Source: Streptococcus ovis DSM 16829 (GTDB lineage: Bacteria; Bacillota; Bacilli; Lactobacillales; Streptococcaceae). Taken from it: a stretch of DNA of 64,000 bases. The stretch is from positions 52,381 through 116,380 of the forward strand of contig NZ_KB904581.1 in assembly GCF_000380125.1 (NCBI RefSeq), in the 5' to 3' direction. Under the pieces are notes generated by a model. The model was not told the origin of the DNA. It saw only the letters and a list, made by a program, of their open reading frames with translations, and did no database searches. Position numbers and translations under genes: made by a program. Each line of letters begins with the position of its first letter. Positions within the stretch are counted from its first letter, which is position 1. Below are positions 46,331 to 57,268 of this stretch, one piece after another.

Positions 46331-47080
46331 TTACAATTGTAATTGATTATATGATTTCTCAAAAGATTTCAAAATCGACTTTGGTGCCCCTTTGTAAGGA
46401 ATGGTGCCTTCCAACATTCCATTCACAACAGTTCTCTTTGTTGCATCATAATCTTCACAAGTAATCAAGGTAATTTCATTTTCACCAGGATAATCATCAA
46501 TGACATCTACACGATCGGGAGAAAGTGATTGAACACTCGTGATGACATAAGTGTAAATATTCTCCTTGTCTGTCACATAGATTTTCATGCCATTTTGCGC
46601 CCGTTCAAGAGGTGAAAAGAGGGTGTCGCTTGCTCCAGCAATCCCAAATACATGGTGACTAGCCAAGGTGTAGTTTCCTTGTCCCATTTGCTGATCCTCT
46701 TTCATTGTTCCAGCTCCATACATTAGAGCTACATTTGAAAGTCCCTTAAAAATAGGAAGATTTAAGGATAATTCTGGAATTGCAATTCCGCCAATAACTG
46801 GCAACTGCTGCGATTCCCATTGCGCTTTCAATACTGATTCAGTCGAAATAGACTCAACCTTATCAAAATCAAACGTTACTTTTGTTGCCTTGTTTTTTTC
46901 GATCTCTTCCTTTGAAATATTTTTTACCTGATATGCATTTGAATACCATGCAATAATCATATTTCGAATAGAAGTGTTAAACATCAAAGCAGCAGACATT
47001 AACAACATTAAAACAATTAGAATGTTTCTAAATAGATAGGATTTTTTTTTCGTTTTTTTTCTCGACTGTCTCATATCCAC
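46331..47080 (-). CDS. srtA: Housekeeping sortase A
   Basis: Anchors LPxTG proteins to peptidoglycan. 249 aa. Basic N-terminus and one membrane helix at about 18-37, then the sortase barrel with TLASHHVFG (catalytic histidine at 142 or 143), ITLITCEDYDATKRTVV (C208, R216). Only an N-terminal anchor, as in class A. GTG follows the gyrA stop directly; an ATG two codons later is possible. The gyrA-srtA order is typical of streptococci. Confidence 0.95.
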   Translation of the reverse strand: MDMRQSRKKTKKKSYLFRNILIVLMLLMSAALMFNTSIRNMIIAWYSNAYQVKNISKEEIEKNKATKVTFDFDKVESISTESVLKAQWESQQLPVIGGIAIPELSLNLPIFKGLSNVALMYGAGTMKEDQQMGQGNYTLASHHVFGIAGASDTLFSPLERAQNGMKIYVTDKENIYTYVITSVQSLSPDRVDVIDDYPGENEITLITCEDYDATKRTVVNGMLEGTIPYKGAPKSILKSFEKSYNQLQL

Positions 47081-49534
47081 CTATTCTGTTTCTTCTGTTT
47101 CATCTTTTTCTTCTTCGGCTGCTACTAAAGCAAAGGTTACAATCTTGGCATCATCATCTAGACGCATAACTTTTACGCCCATTGTCGCACGACCAGTTTG
47201 AGAGATATTGGAAATATTTGTCCTAATAACAACCCCGGTATCTGTCATCACCATCATGTCTTCATCACCAGAGACGGTTACTAGTCCAGCTAAATGACCA
47301 TTTTTCTCAGCGACATTTAGCGTCTTAATCCCTTTACCACCACGTCCTTTGGTAGGATATTCAGTAGCTGGTGTCCGTTTGCCATAACCATTTTCTGTCA
47401 ATACTAAGACTTCTTGATCATCCGAAATCACTGATGCCCCTACAAGATAATCCCCAGAACGTAAATTTACACCACGGACCCCTGTTGCAGAACGTCCCAT
47501 ATTGCGGACATCCGTTTCCTTGAAACGAACAGAATATCCAAAATTCGTTCCCATGATAATATCAGATTGACCATTGGTTACAAAGACCGTAATGAGTTCG
47601 TCCTCGTCTTTAAGATTCAAAGCCTTCAAACCATTTTGACGAATGTTTCCAAAATCAGCTACACTCGTCCGCTTCACAACTCCCTGACGAGTTGCAAAGA
47701 AGAGATACTGCTCATCATTGCTTTCACGCCCAACATTGATAACTGTTTGGATAAATTCATTTTCTTCCAGTTTCAGCAGATTGACAATTGGCAAGCCTTT
47801 GGCTGTCCGTCCGTATTCTGGAATTTCATAGGCCTTCAAACGGTAAACGCGCCCCTTATTCGTAAAGAAGAGTAGGCGGTCATGGGTGCTTGCCGATACC
47901 AAGTCTTTCACAAAGTCATCGTCCTTCACACCAGTCCCTTGAACACCACGTCCACCACGTTTTTGTGCACGGAATTCATCTTGAGATAAGCGTTTGATGT
48001 ATCCTTTATTTGACAGAGTAACCAGGACATCTGACTCCTCAATCAAGTCCTCGTCTTCAAGTGACAATACTTCTCCCACCATAAGTTCAGTACGGCGTTT
48101 GTCCGCGTATTTACGTTTTACTTCCGTCAATTCTTCTTTGACGATTGCGACAACTCGCTCTGGCTTCGCCAAAATATCCATCAAATCAGCAATCAAAGCA
48201 ATCAACTCATCATATTCAGATTGGATTTTATCTCGTTCCAATCCAGTCAAACGACGCAGACGCATATCTAAGATAGCCTGGCTTTGGCGTTCTGACAAGT
48301 TAAATCGGCTCATCAATTCAGCTTGCGCTTCTGCGTCCGTCTGTGAATTACGAATAACTTTGATGACCTCATCAATATGATCCAGGGCAATCAATAATCC
48401 TTCTAAGATATGAGCACGAGCTTCGGCCTTTTCTTTGTCAAACTCGGTCCGACGAACCACTACTTCTTTCTGATGTTCCACATAGGCAGACAGAATTTCC
48501 TTAATAGAAAGGACCTTAGGCACGCCTCCTTGGATGGCCAACATATTGAAACTGTAATTGGCTTGCAATTGGGTCAATTTGAAGAGATTATTCAAAATGA
48601 CATTGGCTGACGCATCACGACGCACTTCAATCACAAAACGAACACCTTCACGGTTTGACTCATCACGGACTGCGGTTATCCCTTCAATCCGTTTTTCCTG
48701 TGCTAAACGAACGATGTGATCATGTACTTTAGATTTATTGACCATGTACGGAAACTCTGTGACCACAATCCGCTCACGACCATTTCCAAACTCCTCAATC
48801 TCTGTACGAGACCGCAGGACAATTGAACCCTTACCTGTTTCATAAGCACGGTGAATCCCTGATTTCCCCATGACCAAAGCCCCAGTTGGAAAGTCTGGTC
48901 CAGGCAATACCTCCATGATATCACGTGTAGTAGCCTCTGGATTATCCATAATCAAATGGACGGCATCAATGGTCTCACCTAAGTTATGTGGCGGAATATT
49001 GGTTGCCATACCAACCGCAATCCCTGTTGTTCCATTCACTAAAAGATTTGGGAAACGAGCTGGTAAGACTTCTGGTTCACGCTCGCTTGCATCATAGTTA
49101 TCTGCAAAATTGACTGTATTTTTATTAATATCACGCAGCATCTCGAGCGCAATTTTACTCATACGTGCTTCTGTATAACGCTGTGCAGCGGCACCATCCC
49201 CATCCATCGAACCAAAGTTTCCGTGTCCATCAATGAGCATATGGCGGTAACTCCACCACTGAGCCATACGGACCATAGCTTCATAAATCGCACTATCTCC
49301 GTGTGGATGGTATTTACCCATGACATCCCCGGTAATACGAGCAGACTTCTTGTGAGGCTTGTCCGGTGTAATCCCTAGCTCGTTCATTCCATACAAAATA
49401 CGGCGATGAACAGGTTTCAATCCATCACGCACATCAGGAAGGGCACGAGCCACGATAACACTCATGGCATAGTCAATGAAACTGGTCTTCATCTCGCTGG
49501 TTAAATTGACATTTACTAAATTTTTATCTTGCAC
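47081..49534 (-). CDS. gyrA: DNA gyrase subunit A
   Basis: Breakage-reunion subunit of gyrase, 817 aa. The quinolone-resistance region has S81 and E85 in [13 protein letters not shown], the wild-type streptococcal state. The catalytic tyrosine is Y120 in [11 protein letters not shown], and the C-terminal beta-pinwheel contains repeated GRxYRL/GxxVRF units ([19 protein letters not shown] and others), including the GyrA-box [10 protein letters not shown] near residue 535. GTG start (49532-49534) behind AAGAGG. Confidence 0.97.
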   Translation of the reverse strand: MQDKNLVNVNLTSEMKTSFIDYAMSVIVARALPDVRDGLKPVHRRILYGMNELGITPDKPHKKSARITGDVMGKYHPHGDSAIYEAMVRMAQWWSYRHMLIDGHGNFGSMDGDGAAAQRYTEARMSKIALEMLRDINKNTVNFADNYDASEREPEVLPARFPNLLVNGTTGIAVGMATNIPPHNLGETIDAVHLIMDNPEATTRDIMEVLPGPDFPTGALVMGKSGIHRAYETGKGSIVLRSRTEIEEFGNGRERIVVTEFPYMVNKSKVHDHIVRLAQEKRIEGITAVRDESNREGVRFVIEVRRDASANVILNNLFKLTQLQANYSFNMLAIQGGVPKVLSIKEILSAYVEHQKEVVVRRTEFDKEKAEARAHILEGLLIALDHIDEVIKVIRNSQTDAEAQAELMSRFNLSERQSQAILDMRLRRLTGLERDKIQSEYDELIALIADLMDILAKPERVVAIVKEELTEVKRKYADKRRTELMVGEVLSLEDEDLIEESDVLVTLSNKGYIKRLSQDEFRAQKRGGRGVQGTGVKDDDFVKDLVSASTHDRLLFFTNKGRVYRLKAYEIPEYGRTAKGLPIVNLLKLEENEFIQTVINVGRESNDEQYLFFATRQGVVKRTSVADFGNIRQNGLKALNLKDEDELITVFVTNGQSDIIMGTNFGYSVRFKETDVRNMGRSATGVRGVNLRSGDYLVGASVISDDQEVLVLTENGYGKRTPATEYPTKGRGGKGIKTLNVAEKNGHLAGLVTVSGDEDMMVMTDTGVVIRTNISNISQTGRATMGVKVMRLDDDAKIVTFALVAAEEEKDETEETE

Positions 49535-49626
49535 TAAAACTGCCTCTTTTCCACTAGAAAATACTAAACCTATTATACCATATTTTGATACAAAATTAAG
49601 CTATTTAACAATCCACCTTTTTCAAA

Positions 49627-49684
49627 TGTAAACATTTTCAACCAGCCGTATTTACTTGAGAAAGAAGCCAAAAAGTGCTAGAAT
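49627..49684 (+). promoter_or_regulatory. ldh promoter with upstream cre-like site
   Basis: TTGAGA (49656-49661), 17-bp spacer, TAGAAT (49679-49684) with a TGC extension. TGTAAACATTTTCA (49627-49640) matches the cre consensus except for the central G. It is centred near -57, a position from which CcpA can activate. Confidence 0.55.
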
Positions 49685-49731
49685 ACTAATGGTTGGAACT
49701 AGTTTCCAAATAATATAAAGGAGAAGTTTAG

Positions 49732-50718
<987 letters not shown>

Positions 50719-50727
50719 GGTAGACTT

Positions 50728-50764
50728 AAACCTGTTTCGTATTTCGTATCGAAACAGGTTTTTT
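50728..50764 (+). terminator. Terminator of ldh
   Basis: Perfect 12-bp stem AAACCTGTTTCG (50728-50739 and 50750-50761) with 10-base loop and T run. Confidence 0.92.
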
Positions 50765-50950
50765 GATTACATTTTTATAAGCTTTATACTTTAGTTACGG
50801 ATGACGTCATGACCTCCTCATTACTCACACCCCTTCTCTCCATAGTTCCTCTAAGTCAGCCATCGCCATCGCAGTTAATAAAGAGCAAAAGTAGCCTTTC
50901 TAAATGGTTTATTGGGCAATTTAATTTTACCAAGACTATCGCAACCATGC

Positions 50951-50983
50951 AAAAAAAGCAACGGCAAATCCGTTGCTTTTTTT
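50951..50983. terminator. Bidirectional terminator after the nucleoside transporter genes
   Basis: Perfect 14-bp stem AAAAAAAGCAACGG with 5-base loop; T-run on either strand. It ends the minus-strand operon at 51013. The sequence between 50765 and 50950 shows no convincing gene. Confidence 0.9.
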
Positions 50984-51012
50984 GGAGCCAAGGGATTATT
51001 GCCCTAAACTCT

Positions 51013-51969
51013 TTATTTTGATTTAATATAGTTCACACCATCTGCTTTTGGAGCAACAGATTGTCCAAAGAAGGCTGCAAGAGCGATAATTGTCAATGCG
51101 TAAGGGGCAACTTGCAAGTAAACGGTTGGAATACTTGACAAACCTGGCAATTGGCTTCCGATAACCGCCAAACTTTGTGATAATCCGAAGAATAATGAGG
51201 CTGCCATAGCACCAATTGGATTCCATTTACCGAAGATAACAGCAGCTAAGGCGATGAAACCAGAACCAACAATTGTTGTTGCTGAGAAGTTGATATTTAC
51301 TGTTTGAGCACTTACTGCACCTCCAACACCACCCAGGAATCCAGCAATTAGGACACCGGCATAGCGCATCAAGTAAACATTAATTCCCAACGTATCTGCT
51401 GCTTGTGGGTGTTCACCAACAGAACGTAGGCGCAAACCAAATTTTGTCTTATAGAGAACAAACCAAGCGAGGAATGTAGTAACAATTGCTACGTAGCCAA
51501 ACAAGCTCGTATTTTTAAAGAACAAATCACCGATAACAGGAAGATCTGCTAATACTGGGAAGGAAAACTTCCCAAATGATTGGCGAATACTATCAGTCTG
51601 TCCTTTCCCATAAATCACTTTCACAAGAAAGACCGCCAAAGCAGGGGCTAATAAATTCAATACTGTACCAGAGACAACGTGATCAGCACGGAAGTTTATG
51701 GTTGCGGCTGCGTGAATAATAGAGAAAGCTAGGCCGGCAAGTCCTCCGACTAAAACAGCCATAAATGGTGTAGCTTTACCAAGTGTATCAGCGAATTCAA
51801 GGTTGAATACTACACCTGCAAAGGCACCAATGACCATGATTCCTTCGAGACCTACGTTAACGATACCAGCTCTTTCAGAAAATACACCGCCAAGACTAGT
51901 AAAAATCAATGGGGCGGAATAAATGAGCATCTGAGAAATCAGAAGAGCAAGAATTGTCATTAAACTCAT
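51013..51969 (-). CDS. nupC: Nucleoside ABC transporter permease NupC
   Basis: 318 aa, about eight to nine membrane segments, of the BPD_transp_2 fold (LTSLGGVFSERAGIVNVGLEGIMVIGAF; late GVGGAVSAQTVNINFSATTIVGSGF). Second permease of the BmpA-NupABC nucleoside importer known from Lactococcus. It overlaps nupB by 4 bp and is the last gene of the operon. The specificity call rests on operon context with pdp, deoC and cdd. Confidence 0.88.
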   Translation of the reverse strand: MSLMTILALLISQMLIYSAPLIFTSLGGVFSERAGIVNVGLEGIMVIGAFAGVVFNLEFADTLGKATPFMAVLVGGLAGLAFSIIHAAATINFRADHVVSGTVLNLLAPALAVFLVKVIYGKGQTDSIRQSFGKFSFPVLADLPVIGDLFFKNTSLFGYVAIVTTFLAWFVLYKTKFGLRLRSVGEHPQAADTLGINVYLMRYAGVLIAGFLGGVGGAVSAQTVNINFSATTIVGSGFIALAAVIFGKWNPIGAMAASLFFGLSQSLAVIGSQLPGLSSIPTVYLQVAPYALTIIALAAFFGQSVAPKADGVNYIKSK

Positions 51970-53030
51970 GATTTTGCTCCTTTCGTTTTCATTCTTGGTT
52001 TGATTAATTGTTCAAAAATGAATTTCACACCGACAAAGAAGATAATAGATGCAGTCACAACATTAATCAACTCAGACGGAATTCCTGCACGAACCATACC
52101 TGGTGCACCAATTGAAAGGACACCAAACAGGAAGGCAGCGAATGGAATTCCCAAAGGTGCATTTGAAGCAAGAAGGGCGACAGACATACCGTTGAAACCA
52201 ATACTGAGGTTAGATCCTTGAATGTAAACATTTTGGAATGTTCCTAATCCTTCAATAGCTCCCCCGAGTCCAGCAAGTGCACCTGAAATAACCATAGAAA
52301 GGATAATCGTCCGTTTAGCAGACATACCTGCATAATCAGAAGCTGATGGGTTCAGACCAACTGAACGGATTTCGAAACCAAGAGTGGTTTTCGTTAAAAG
52401 CAACCAAATGACTACTACTGCAATCAGCGCAAAGAAAATACCAATATTCATCCGAGAATTGTCTGTTAATGCACGTAGCCACTCTGTTTGGTATGAAGCA
52501 TTGGCCGAAACGTTAATAGATGAATCTGTATTTTTCATCAAAGAATCAGCAAAGACATCACGAATCAAATAGTTACAAATATATAGTAAACTGTAGTTCA
52601 TCATAATTGTCACAATGACTTCAGAAGTGCCTAGATAAGCACGAAGCACACCAGGGATTGCCCCAGCAATTCCACCTGCTAACATGGCAATCAGCACTGT
52701 CATGAAAATCAACAATGGACGGGACATATCAGGATTTTCTAAGGCGAACCATCCAGCAAAAACCCAACCAACTAATGCTTGTCCTGGAAGACCAACATTA
52801 AAGAAACCGGCACGGCTTGCTACCGCAAATCCAAGAGCAGTGAATACGAGCGGTGCCATTGCACGGAAAATCTCACCAATTGATTTGACCGTACCAAAAG
52901 CTGAGTAAAATAATTCTTCATAACCCCAAATTGGATCATAGCCGAATACTAGCATGATAATTGCTCCAAGAAGCAAACCAGATAAGACGGCTAGGATCGG
53001 AATCAAAAGGGCTTGTTTATTTTTTAACAT
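51966..53030 (-). CDS. nupB: Nucleoside ABC transporter permease NupB
   Basis: 354 aa, about ten hydrophobic segments, same permease fold, with FTALGFAVASRAGFFNVGLPGQALVG and ISGALAGLGGAIEGLGTFQNVYIQGSNL. It forms the translocation pore with NupC. It begins 1 bp after the ATPase stop codon, behind AGGGAGAATAAT. Confidence 0.88.
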   Translation of the reverse strand: MLKNKQALLIPILAVLSGLLLGAIIMLVFGYDPIWGYEELFYSAFGTVKSIGEIFRAMAPLVFTALGFAVASRAGFFNVGLPGQALVGWVFAGWFALENPDMSRPLLIFMTVLIAMLAGGIAGAIPGVLRAYLGTSEVIVTIMMNYSLLYICNYLIRDVFADSLMKNTDSSINVSANASYQTEWLRALTDNSRMNIGIFFALIAVVVIWLLLTKTTLGFEIRSVGLNPSASDYAGMSAKRTIILSMVISGALAGLGGAIEGLGTFQNVYIQGSNLSIGFNGMSVALLASNAPLGIPFAAFLFGVLSIGAPGMVRAGIPSELINVVTASIIFFVGVKFIFEQLIKPRMKTKGAKS

Positions 53031-53031
53031 A

Positions 53032-54558
53032 TTATTCTCCCTTCTCTAGCTTTCCACCTGCCATCAAGAAACCAAGTTCTTGCTTATTGGTTTTAGCAGG
53101 GTCCACAATACCATGAATTGTACCATCATGAATAACAGCAATGCGGTCTGAAACATCTAAAATTTCATCCAATTCAAAGCTGACAACCAAGACAGCCTTT
53201 CCTTTGTCACGTTCACCAATAATCCGTTTACGAATATACTCAATCGCCCCAACATCCAAACCACGAGTTGGCTGGCTAATAATGAGAAGTTCTGGATCAC
53301 GGTCAATTTCACGGGCAATAACTGCTTTTTGTTGATTTCCTCCAGACATAGCGCGACCAGCCACTACCTCACTTGCTGCACGAACATCAAATTCGGCCAT
53401 TAAGTTGCGGGCATATTCATTGATTTTTCCATAATTCAACAAACCATTCTTTGAAAGTGGTTCTTTATAATAGGTTTGAAGAGCAAAGTTCTCCGCAAGT
53501 GTTAAATCCAAAATCATCCCGTACTTGTGACGGTCTTCCGGCACATGACTTACCTTCATCTCTGTAATTTGACGGGGTGTCTTACCGACAATATTTTCGC
53601 CTTTAATGAGGATTTCACCAGATTTCACCTTACGTAAACCAGTTAGAGCCTGAATCAATTCACTCTGACCATTTCCGTCAATACCAGCAATTCCGACAAC
53701 TTCACCGGCACGGACATCTAAAGAAAGTCCTTTAACGGCTGGAATACCACGATTTTCATTGACCACTAAATCTTTGATAGAAAGAACCACTTCTTTCGGA
53801 TTTGGAGCAATTTTTTCCGTTTTGAAGGAAACAGAACGCCCCACCATCCACTCAGCCAAATCAGCATTCGTCGCACCAGCAACTGAAACTGTTTGAATGG
53901 ATTTACCACGACGAATTACCGTTACGGAATCGGCAACAGCTCGAATCTCATCTAGTTTATGAGTGATCAAGATGATAGACTTGCCTTCCTTGACCAAGGT
54001 CTTCATAATTTTTAAAAGCTCTGCAATCTCTGCAGGAGTTAAGACGGCTGTTGGCTCATCAAAAATAAGCAAATCAGCACCACGATAAAGGGTTTTAAGG
54101 ATTTCAACCCGTTGCTGAGCACCAACAGTAATATCGGCAACTTTTGCAGTCGGATCAACTTCCAGACCATAGCGCTCTGACAATTCTTTAATTTCTTTTA
54201 CGGCTTGCTTAATATTCAGTACACCGTTCTTTGTTGTTTCGCTTCCTAAAATAATATTTTCAGCAACAGTAAAGGCATCCACAAGCATAAAATGCTGATG
54301 GACCATCCCAATTCCCAAGTGAGCAGCCTTGGAAGGTGAATCAATTTTCACCACCTCACCGTTGATCGCAATTTCACCAGAAGTCGGCTCTAACAAGCCA
54401 GCCAACATATTCATCAAGGTTGACTTTCCAGCTCCATTTTCTCCAAGAAGTGCATGAATTTCGCCACGACGCACATTCAAATTAATATGGTCATTCGCAA
54501 CAAACTCACCAAAAATTTTGGTAATTTCACGCATTTCAATGACATTATCCGTTGTCAT
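53032..54558 (-). CDS. nupA: Nucleoside ABC transporter ATPase NupA (two ATPase domains)
   Basis: 508 aa with two fused ABC domains. Domain 1 (about 1-240) has Walker A GENGAGKST, signature-region VGAQQRVEILKTL and Walker B LLIFDEPTAVL. Domain 2 (about 250-500) has the altered P-loop GIDGNGQSELIQ, signature SGGNQQKAVIARE and LLIISQPTRGLD, with glutamine at the catalytic-glutamate position, as usual in this family. The start at 54556-54558 is chosen for AAGGGAAG upstream, 13 codons inside the open frame. Confidence 0.9.
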   Translation of the reverse strand: MTTDNVIEMREITKIFGEFVANDHINLNVRRGEIHALLGENGAGKSTLMNMLAGLLEPTSGEIAINGEVVKIDSPSKAAHLGIGMVHQHFMLVDAFTVAENIILGSETTKNGVLNIKQAVKEIKELSERYGLEVDPTAKVADITVGAQQRVEILKTLYRGADLLIFDEPTAVLTPAEIAELLKIMKTLVKEGKSIILITHKLDEIRAVADSVTVIRRGKSIQTVSVAGATNADLAEWMVGRSVSFKTEKIAPNPKEVVLSIKDLVVNENRGIPAVKGLSLDVRAGEVVGIAGIDGNGQSELIQALTGLRKVKSGEILIKGENIVGKTPRQITEMKVSHVPEDRHKYGMILDLTLAENFALQTYYKEPLSKNGLLNYGKINEYARNLMAEFDVRAASEVVAGRAMSGGNQQKAVIAREIDRDPELLIISQPTRGLDVGAIEYIRKRIIGERDKGKAVLVVSFELDEILDVSDRIAVIHDGTIHGIVDPAKTNKQELGFLMAGGKLEKGE

Positions 54559-54669
54559 ATCATTCTTCCCTTTCGTCTTATAATTTTTTTTCAGCAAAAC
54601 CTATCTCAATGGATAGGCTTTACTGAGATAAAATTATCTCAGATGATGAAAATCCAGTAACATTTTCAT

Positions 54670-54698
54670 AAAAATAGAAGCTGGGAGCATTGCCCAGC
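54670..54698 (-). terminator. Partial terminator between bmpA and nupA
   Basis: Minus strand GCTGGG, loop, CCCAGC (54680-54698) followed by TTCTATTTTT. A second small hairpin, ATAGGC/GCCTAT, lies at 54716-54730. Together they may lower nupABC expression relative to the abundant binding protein. Confidence 0.6.
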
Positions 54699-54740
54699 CC
54701 CTATCTAGTTGCATTATAGGCAGCGCCTATTGTCTGTAAA

Positions 54741-55802
54741 TTAAGGTTTTTCTGGAACTTCTACTTTACCATCAACTATGGCTTGTTTAGCATCAGCTAC
54801 AGCTTTAGCTGCATCCTCTGAAAGGTTAGTTTCAGCCAATTCTACACCTTTATCTTTCAATGAGAAGCGTACAACTTCACCACCAGGGAAGTCACCTTTC
54901 GCAGCATTGTTTGAAATTTCTTTTACAGAGTTACCTACTTCTTTCAAAGTAGACGCCAATACGAAGTTAGATTTTTTACCATCTTTAGAAGTGTATTCAC
55001 CTTCAGCAGATTGGTCACGGTCAACACCGATTACCCAAACTTTATCTGCTTCATTACGAGTTTCATTTTCAGCTTTCGCAGCGGCAAAGACACCATTACC
55101 AGTACCACCAGATGCGTGGAAGATAATGTCAGCGCCTGATGCATATTGTGCTGAAGCGATAGTTTGACCTTTCGCGGCATCACCGAATGAACCTGCGTAA
55201 TCGATAGTGATTTTGATTGATTCATCAACAGATTTAACACCTGCAACAAAACCTGCTTCAAAGCGGTCGATTACAACACCTTCCATACCACCGATGAAAC
55301 CAACATGTTTCGTTTTAGTAGATTTCGCAGCTGCAACACCTGCAAGGTAAGATGCTTCATGGTCAGCAAAGCCAACGCTAACAACGTTATCTAAGTCTGG
55401 AACAACTGAGTCAACGATAACATAGTGTGTGTCAGGGTTATTTGGAGCAACATCTGCAATGGCAGTTTCTAAGGCAAAACCAATACCAAATACAAGGTTG
55501 TAACCACCAGATACCGCTGCATCAAGGTTTGTTACATAATCTTGTTCACTTGCTGATTGGAAGTATGTAAAACCTTTATCTTTTTCCATGCCGTTTTCTT
55601 TACCCCAAGCTTGCAAACCTTCCCAAGCTGATTGGTTAAATGAACGGTCATCTACACCACCGATATCTGTAACAATTGCTGGTTTTACAGCTGCTGAATC
55701 TTTAGAATCAGAATCAGATTTGTTAGCAGTACGGCTGCCACAAGCAGCAAGACCAAGAGTAGCGACAGTTGCAAGGCCGAGACCTACAAGTTTTTTGTTC
55801 AT
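54741..55802 (-). CDS. bmpA: Nucleoside-binding lipoprotein BmpA
   Basis: 353 aa. Lipoprotein signal MNKKLVGLGLATVATLGLAA ending in lipobox LAAC (cysteine 21), then a Ser/Asp-rich spacer. The BMP-family domain shows VTDIGGVDDRSFNQSAWEGL and HVGFIGGMEGVVIDRFEAGF. It captures nucleosides outside the membrane for NupABC. In pathogens this family is also a dominant surface antigen. Optimal codon use suggests strong expression. Confidence 0.92.
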   Translation of the reverse strand: MNKKLVGLGLATVATLGLAACGSRTANKSDSDSKDSAAVKPAIVTDIGGVDDRSFNQSAWEGLQAWGKENGMEKDKGFTYFQSASEQDYVTNLDAAVSGGYNLVFGIGFALETAIADVAPNNPDTHYVIVDSVVPDLDNVVSVGFADHEASYLAGVAAAKSTKTKHVGFIGGMEGVVIDRFEAGFVAGVKSVDESIKITIDYAGSFGDAAKGQTIASAQYASGADIIFHASGGTGNGVFAAAKAENETRNEADKVWVIGVDRDQSAEGEYTSKDGKKSNFVLASTLKEVGNSVKEISNNAAKGDFPGGEVVRFSLKDKGVELAETNLSEDAAKAVADAKQAIVDGKVEVPEKP

Positions 55803-55883
55803 CTGAATGAACCCTCCTATAAAAATCTTTTGGCAACTAAGTTGCCTATTTAAACAGTTACAGTCTGATGACTGCTTTACAGA

Positions 55884-56270
55884 TTATTTCAAATCTGTGA
55901 AAGAATATGGAAGTAATTCCCCGACTGTCATCACGACTGTCGATCGATCTTTAGCAACTAATGTTACTGATAAATCCTGATTAAAAAATTCTGCCATTAC
56001 CTGACGACAAGCGCCGCATGGAGAAATTGGCTTTTCGGTTTCACCGTAAACCACCAATTCTTTAAACTCTGTCACACCTTCAGAAATGGCTTTAAAGATA
56101 GCTGTACGTTCTCCACAATTGGTTAACGGATAAGCCGCATTTTCAATGTTACAGCCTGTAAACACACGTCCATCTTTGGCAACAAGTGCTGCTCCAATTG
56201 GAAAATGAGAATAGGGAACGTAAGCAAGCTTACTAGCATCTATAGCAGTTTGAATTAAATCTTTTGACAT
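55884..56270 (-). CDS. cdd: Cytidine deaminase
   Basis: Deaminates cytidine and deoxycytidine to uridine forms, 128 aa. The zinc site is visible in GCNIENAAYPLTNCGERTA (with the catalytic CGE context) and SPCGACRQVMAEF. It lies upstream of bmpA in the pyrimidine salvage operon, so imported nucleosides can be funnelled to Pdp and DeoC. Confidence 0.95.
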   Translation of the reverse strand: MSKDLIQTAIDASKLAYVPYSHFPIGAALVAKDGRVFTGCNIENAAYPLTNCGERTAIFKAISEGVTEFKELVVYGETEKPISPCGACRQVMAEFFNQDLSVTLVAKDRSTVVMTVGELLPYSFTDLK

Positions 56271-56279
56271 TGAATGACC

Positions 56280-56555
56280 TCATTTAAGATAGGCAAATAT
56301 AGACATGAAACCTAAGAATGCAAAGAATACACCACCTATTACTAGAAATCCAAGTACAGTGTATGGACTAAAATTCGTTTTTGATTCACTTTTCAAAGAA
56401 TTTTGAATCACCTTTGAAAAGAACAATATCATAGACAGTCCAAGCAAAACAGAGACGATTCCATAAATAATTCCAATAGGAAGTCTGAAGATAAGTGCAA
56501 GCAACAGAGCAATGACAATTGTTCTATAATAAATCAGTGGGTGATTTTTTTGCAA
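56280..56555 (-). CDS. Small membrane protein inside the nucleoside operon
   Basis: 91 aa, TTG start, with no strong ribosome site (GTGAGG lies about 20 bases away). Three hydrophobic segments are predicted at about 11-24, 26-46 and 67-90. No family recognised. It sits between deoC and cdd with small gaps, so it is co-transcribed with them. A link to nucleoside uptake is conceivable but unsupported by any motif. Confidence 0.6.
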   Translation of the reverse strand: MQKNHPLIYYRTIVIALLLALIFRLPIGIIYGIVSVLLGLSMILFFSKVIQNSLKSESKTNFSPYTVLGFLVIGGVFFAFLGFMSIFAYLK

Positions 56556-56589
56556 AGTGGAGCATAATGGAACCTCACCCTCACATCTA

Positions 56590-57252
56590 TCAGTAATCTG
56601 ACTCTGCTTTTTGCCCCTTCATGATAGAAACACCTGCTGAAGCACCGATACGAGTCGCACCTGCTTCCACAAATGCAATTGCATCTTCTGTAGAACGTGC
56701 ACCACCTGAAGCTTTCACTCCAATTTCTGGTCCAACTGTTTGACGCATCAAGGCTACATCATGCACATTTGCGCCACCTGTTGAAAATCCAGTTGAAGTC
56801 TTGACAAAATCTGCGCCCGCTCGAACAGCTGCTTGACAAGCTCGCACCTTTTCATCATCCGTCAAAAGACATGTTTCAATGATCACTTTCGTAAGTGTAC
56901 CATTAGCTGCTTCAACAACAGCACGAATATCATCCTCTACCGCCTGATCATTACCAGCCTTTAATTGACCGATATTGATGACCATATCTACTTCATCAGC
57001 ACCATTAGCAATCGCATCTTTTGTTTCAAAAGCTTTTACAGCTGGTGTATTTGCTCCCAAAGGAAAACCAATTACTGTACAAACTTTCACATCTGTACCC
57101 TTTAATTCTTTTGCAGCAAGTGAAACCCAAGTTGGATTCACACAGACACTTGCAAAATCATATTCTTTCGCTTCAGCGATAATCTTCATGATTTGCTCTT
57201 CTGTTGCTTCTGGTTTTAACAAGGTATGGTCAATAAATTTGTTTAATTTCAT
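56590..57252 (-). CDS. deoC: Deoxyribose-phosphate aldolase
   Basis: Splits deoxyribose-5-phosphate into glyceraldehyde-3-phosphate and acetaldehyde. 220 aa. Schiff-base lysine region [15 protein letters not shown] and the second lysine in [23 protein letters not shown] before the ATG at 57250-57252 sets the start, nine codons inside the open frame. It directly follows pdp, whose product supplies the deoxyribose phosphate after isomerisation by a phosphopentomutase not in this window. Confidence 0.96.
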   Translation of the reverse strand: MKLNKFIDHTLLKPEATEEQIMKIIAEAKEYDFASVCVNPTWVSLAAKELKGTDVKVCTVIGFPLGANTPAVKAFETKDAIANGADEVDMVINIGQLKAGNDQAVEDDIRAVVEAANGTLTKVIIETCLLTDDEKVRACQAAVRAGADFVKTSTGFSTGGANVHDVALMRQTVGPEIGVKASGGARSTEDAIAFVEAGATRIGASAGVSIMKGQKAESDY

Positions 57253-57268
57253 TTTTCTTCTCCGTACG

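Noticed and set aside
50765-51012. Short open frames between ldh and nupC on both strands
   Set aside because: None has a ribosome site with a plausible protein; the plus-strand frame crosses the terminator. I cannot link any to a known family.
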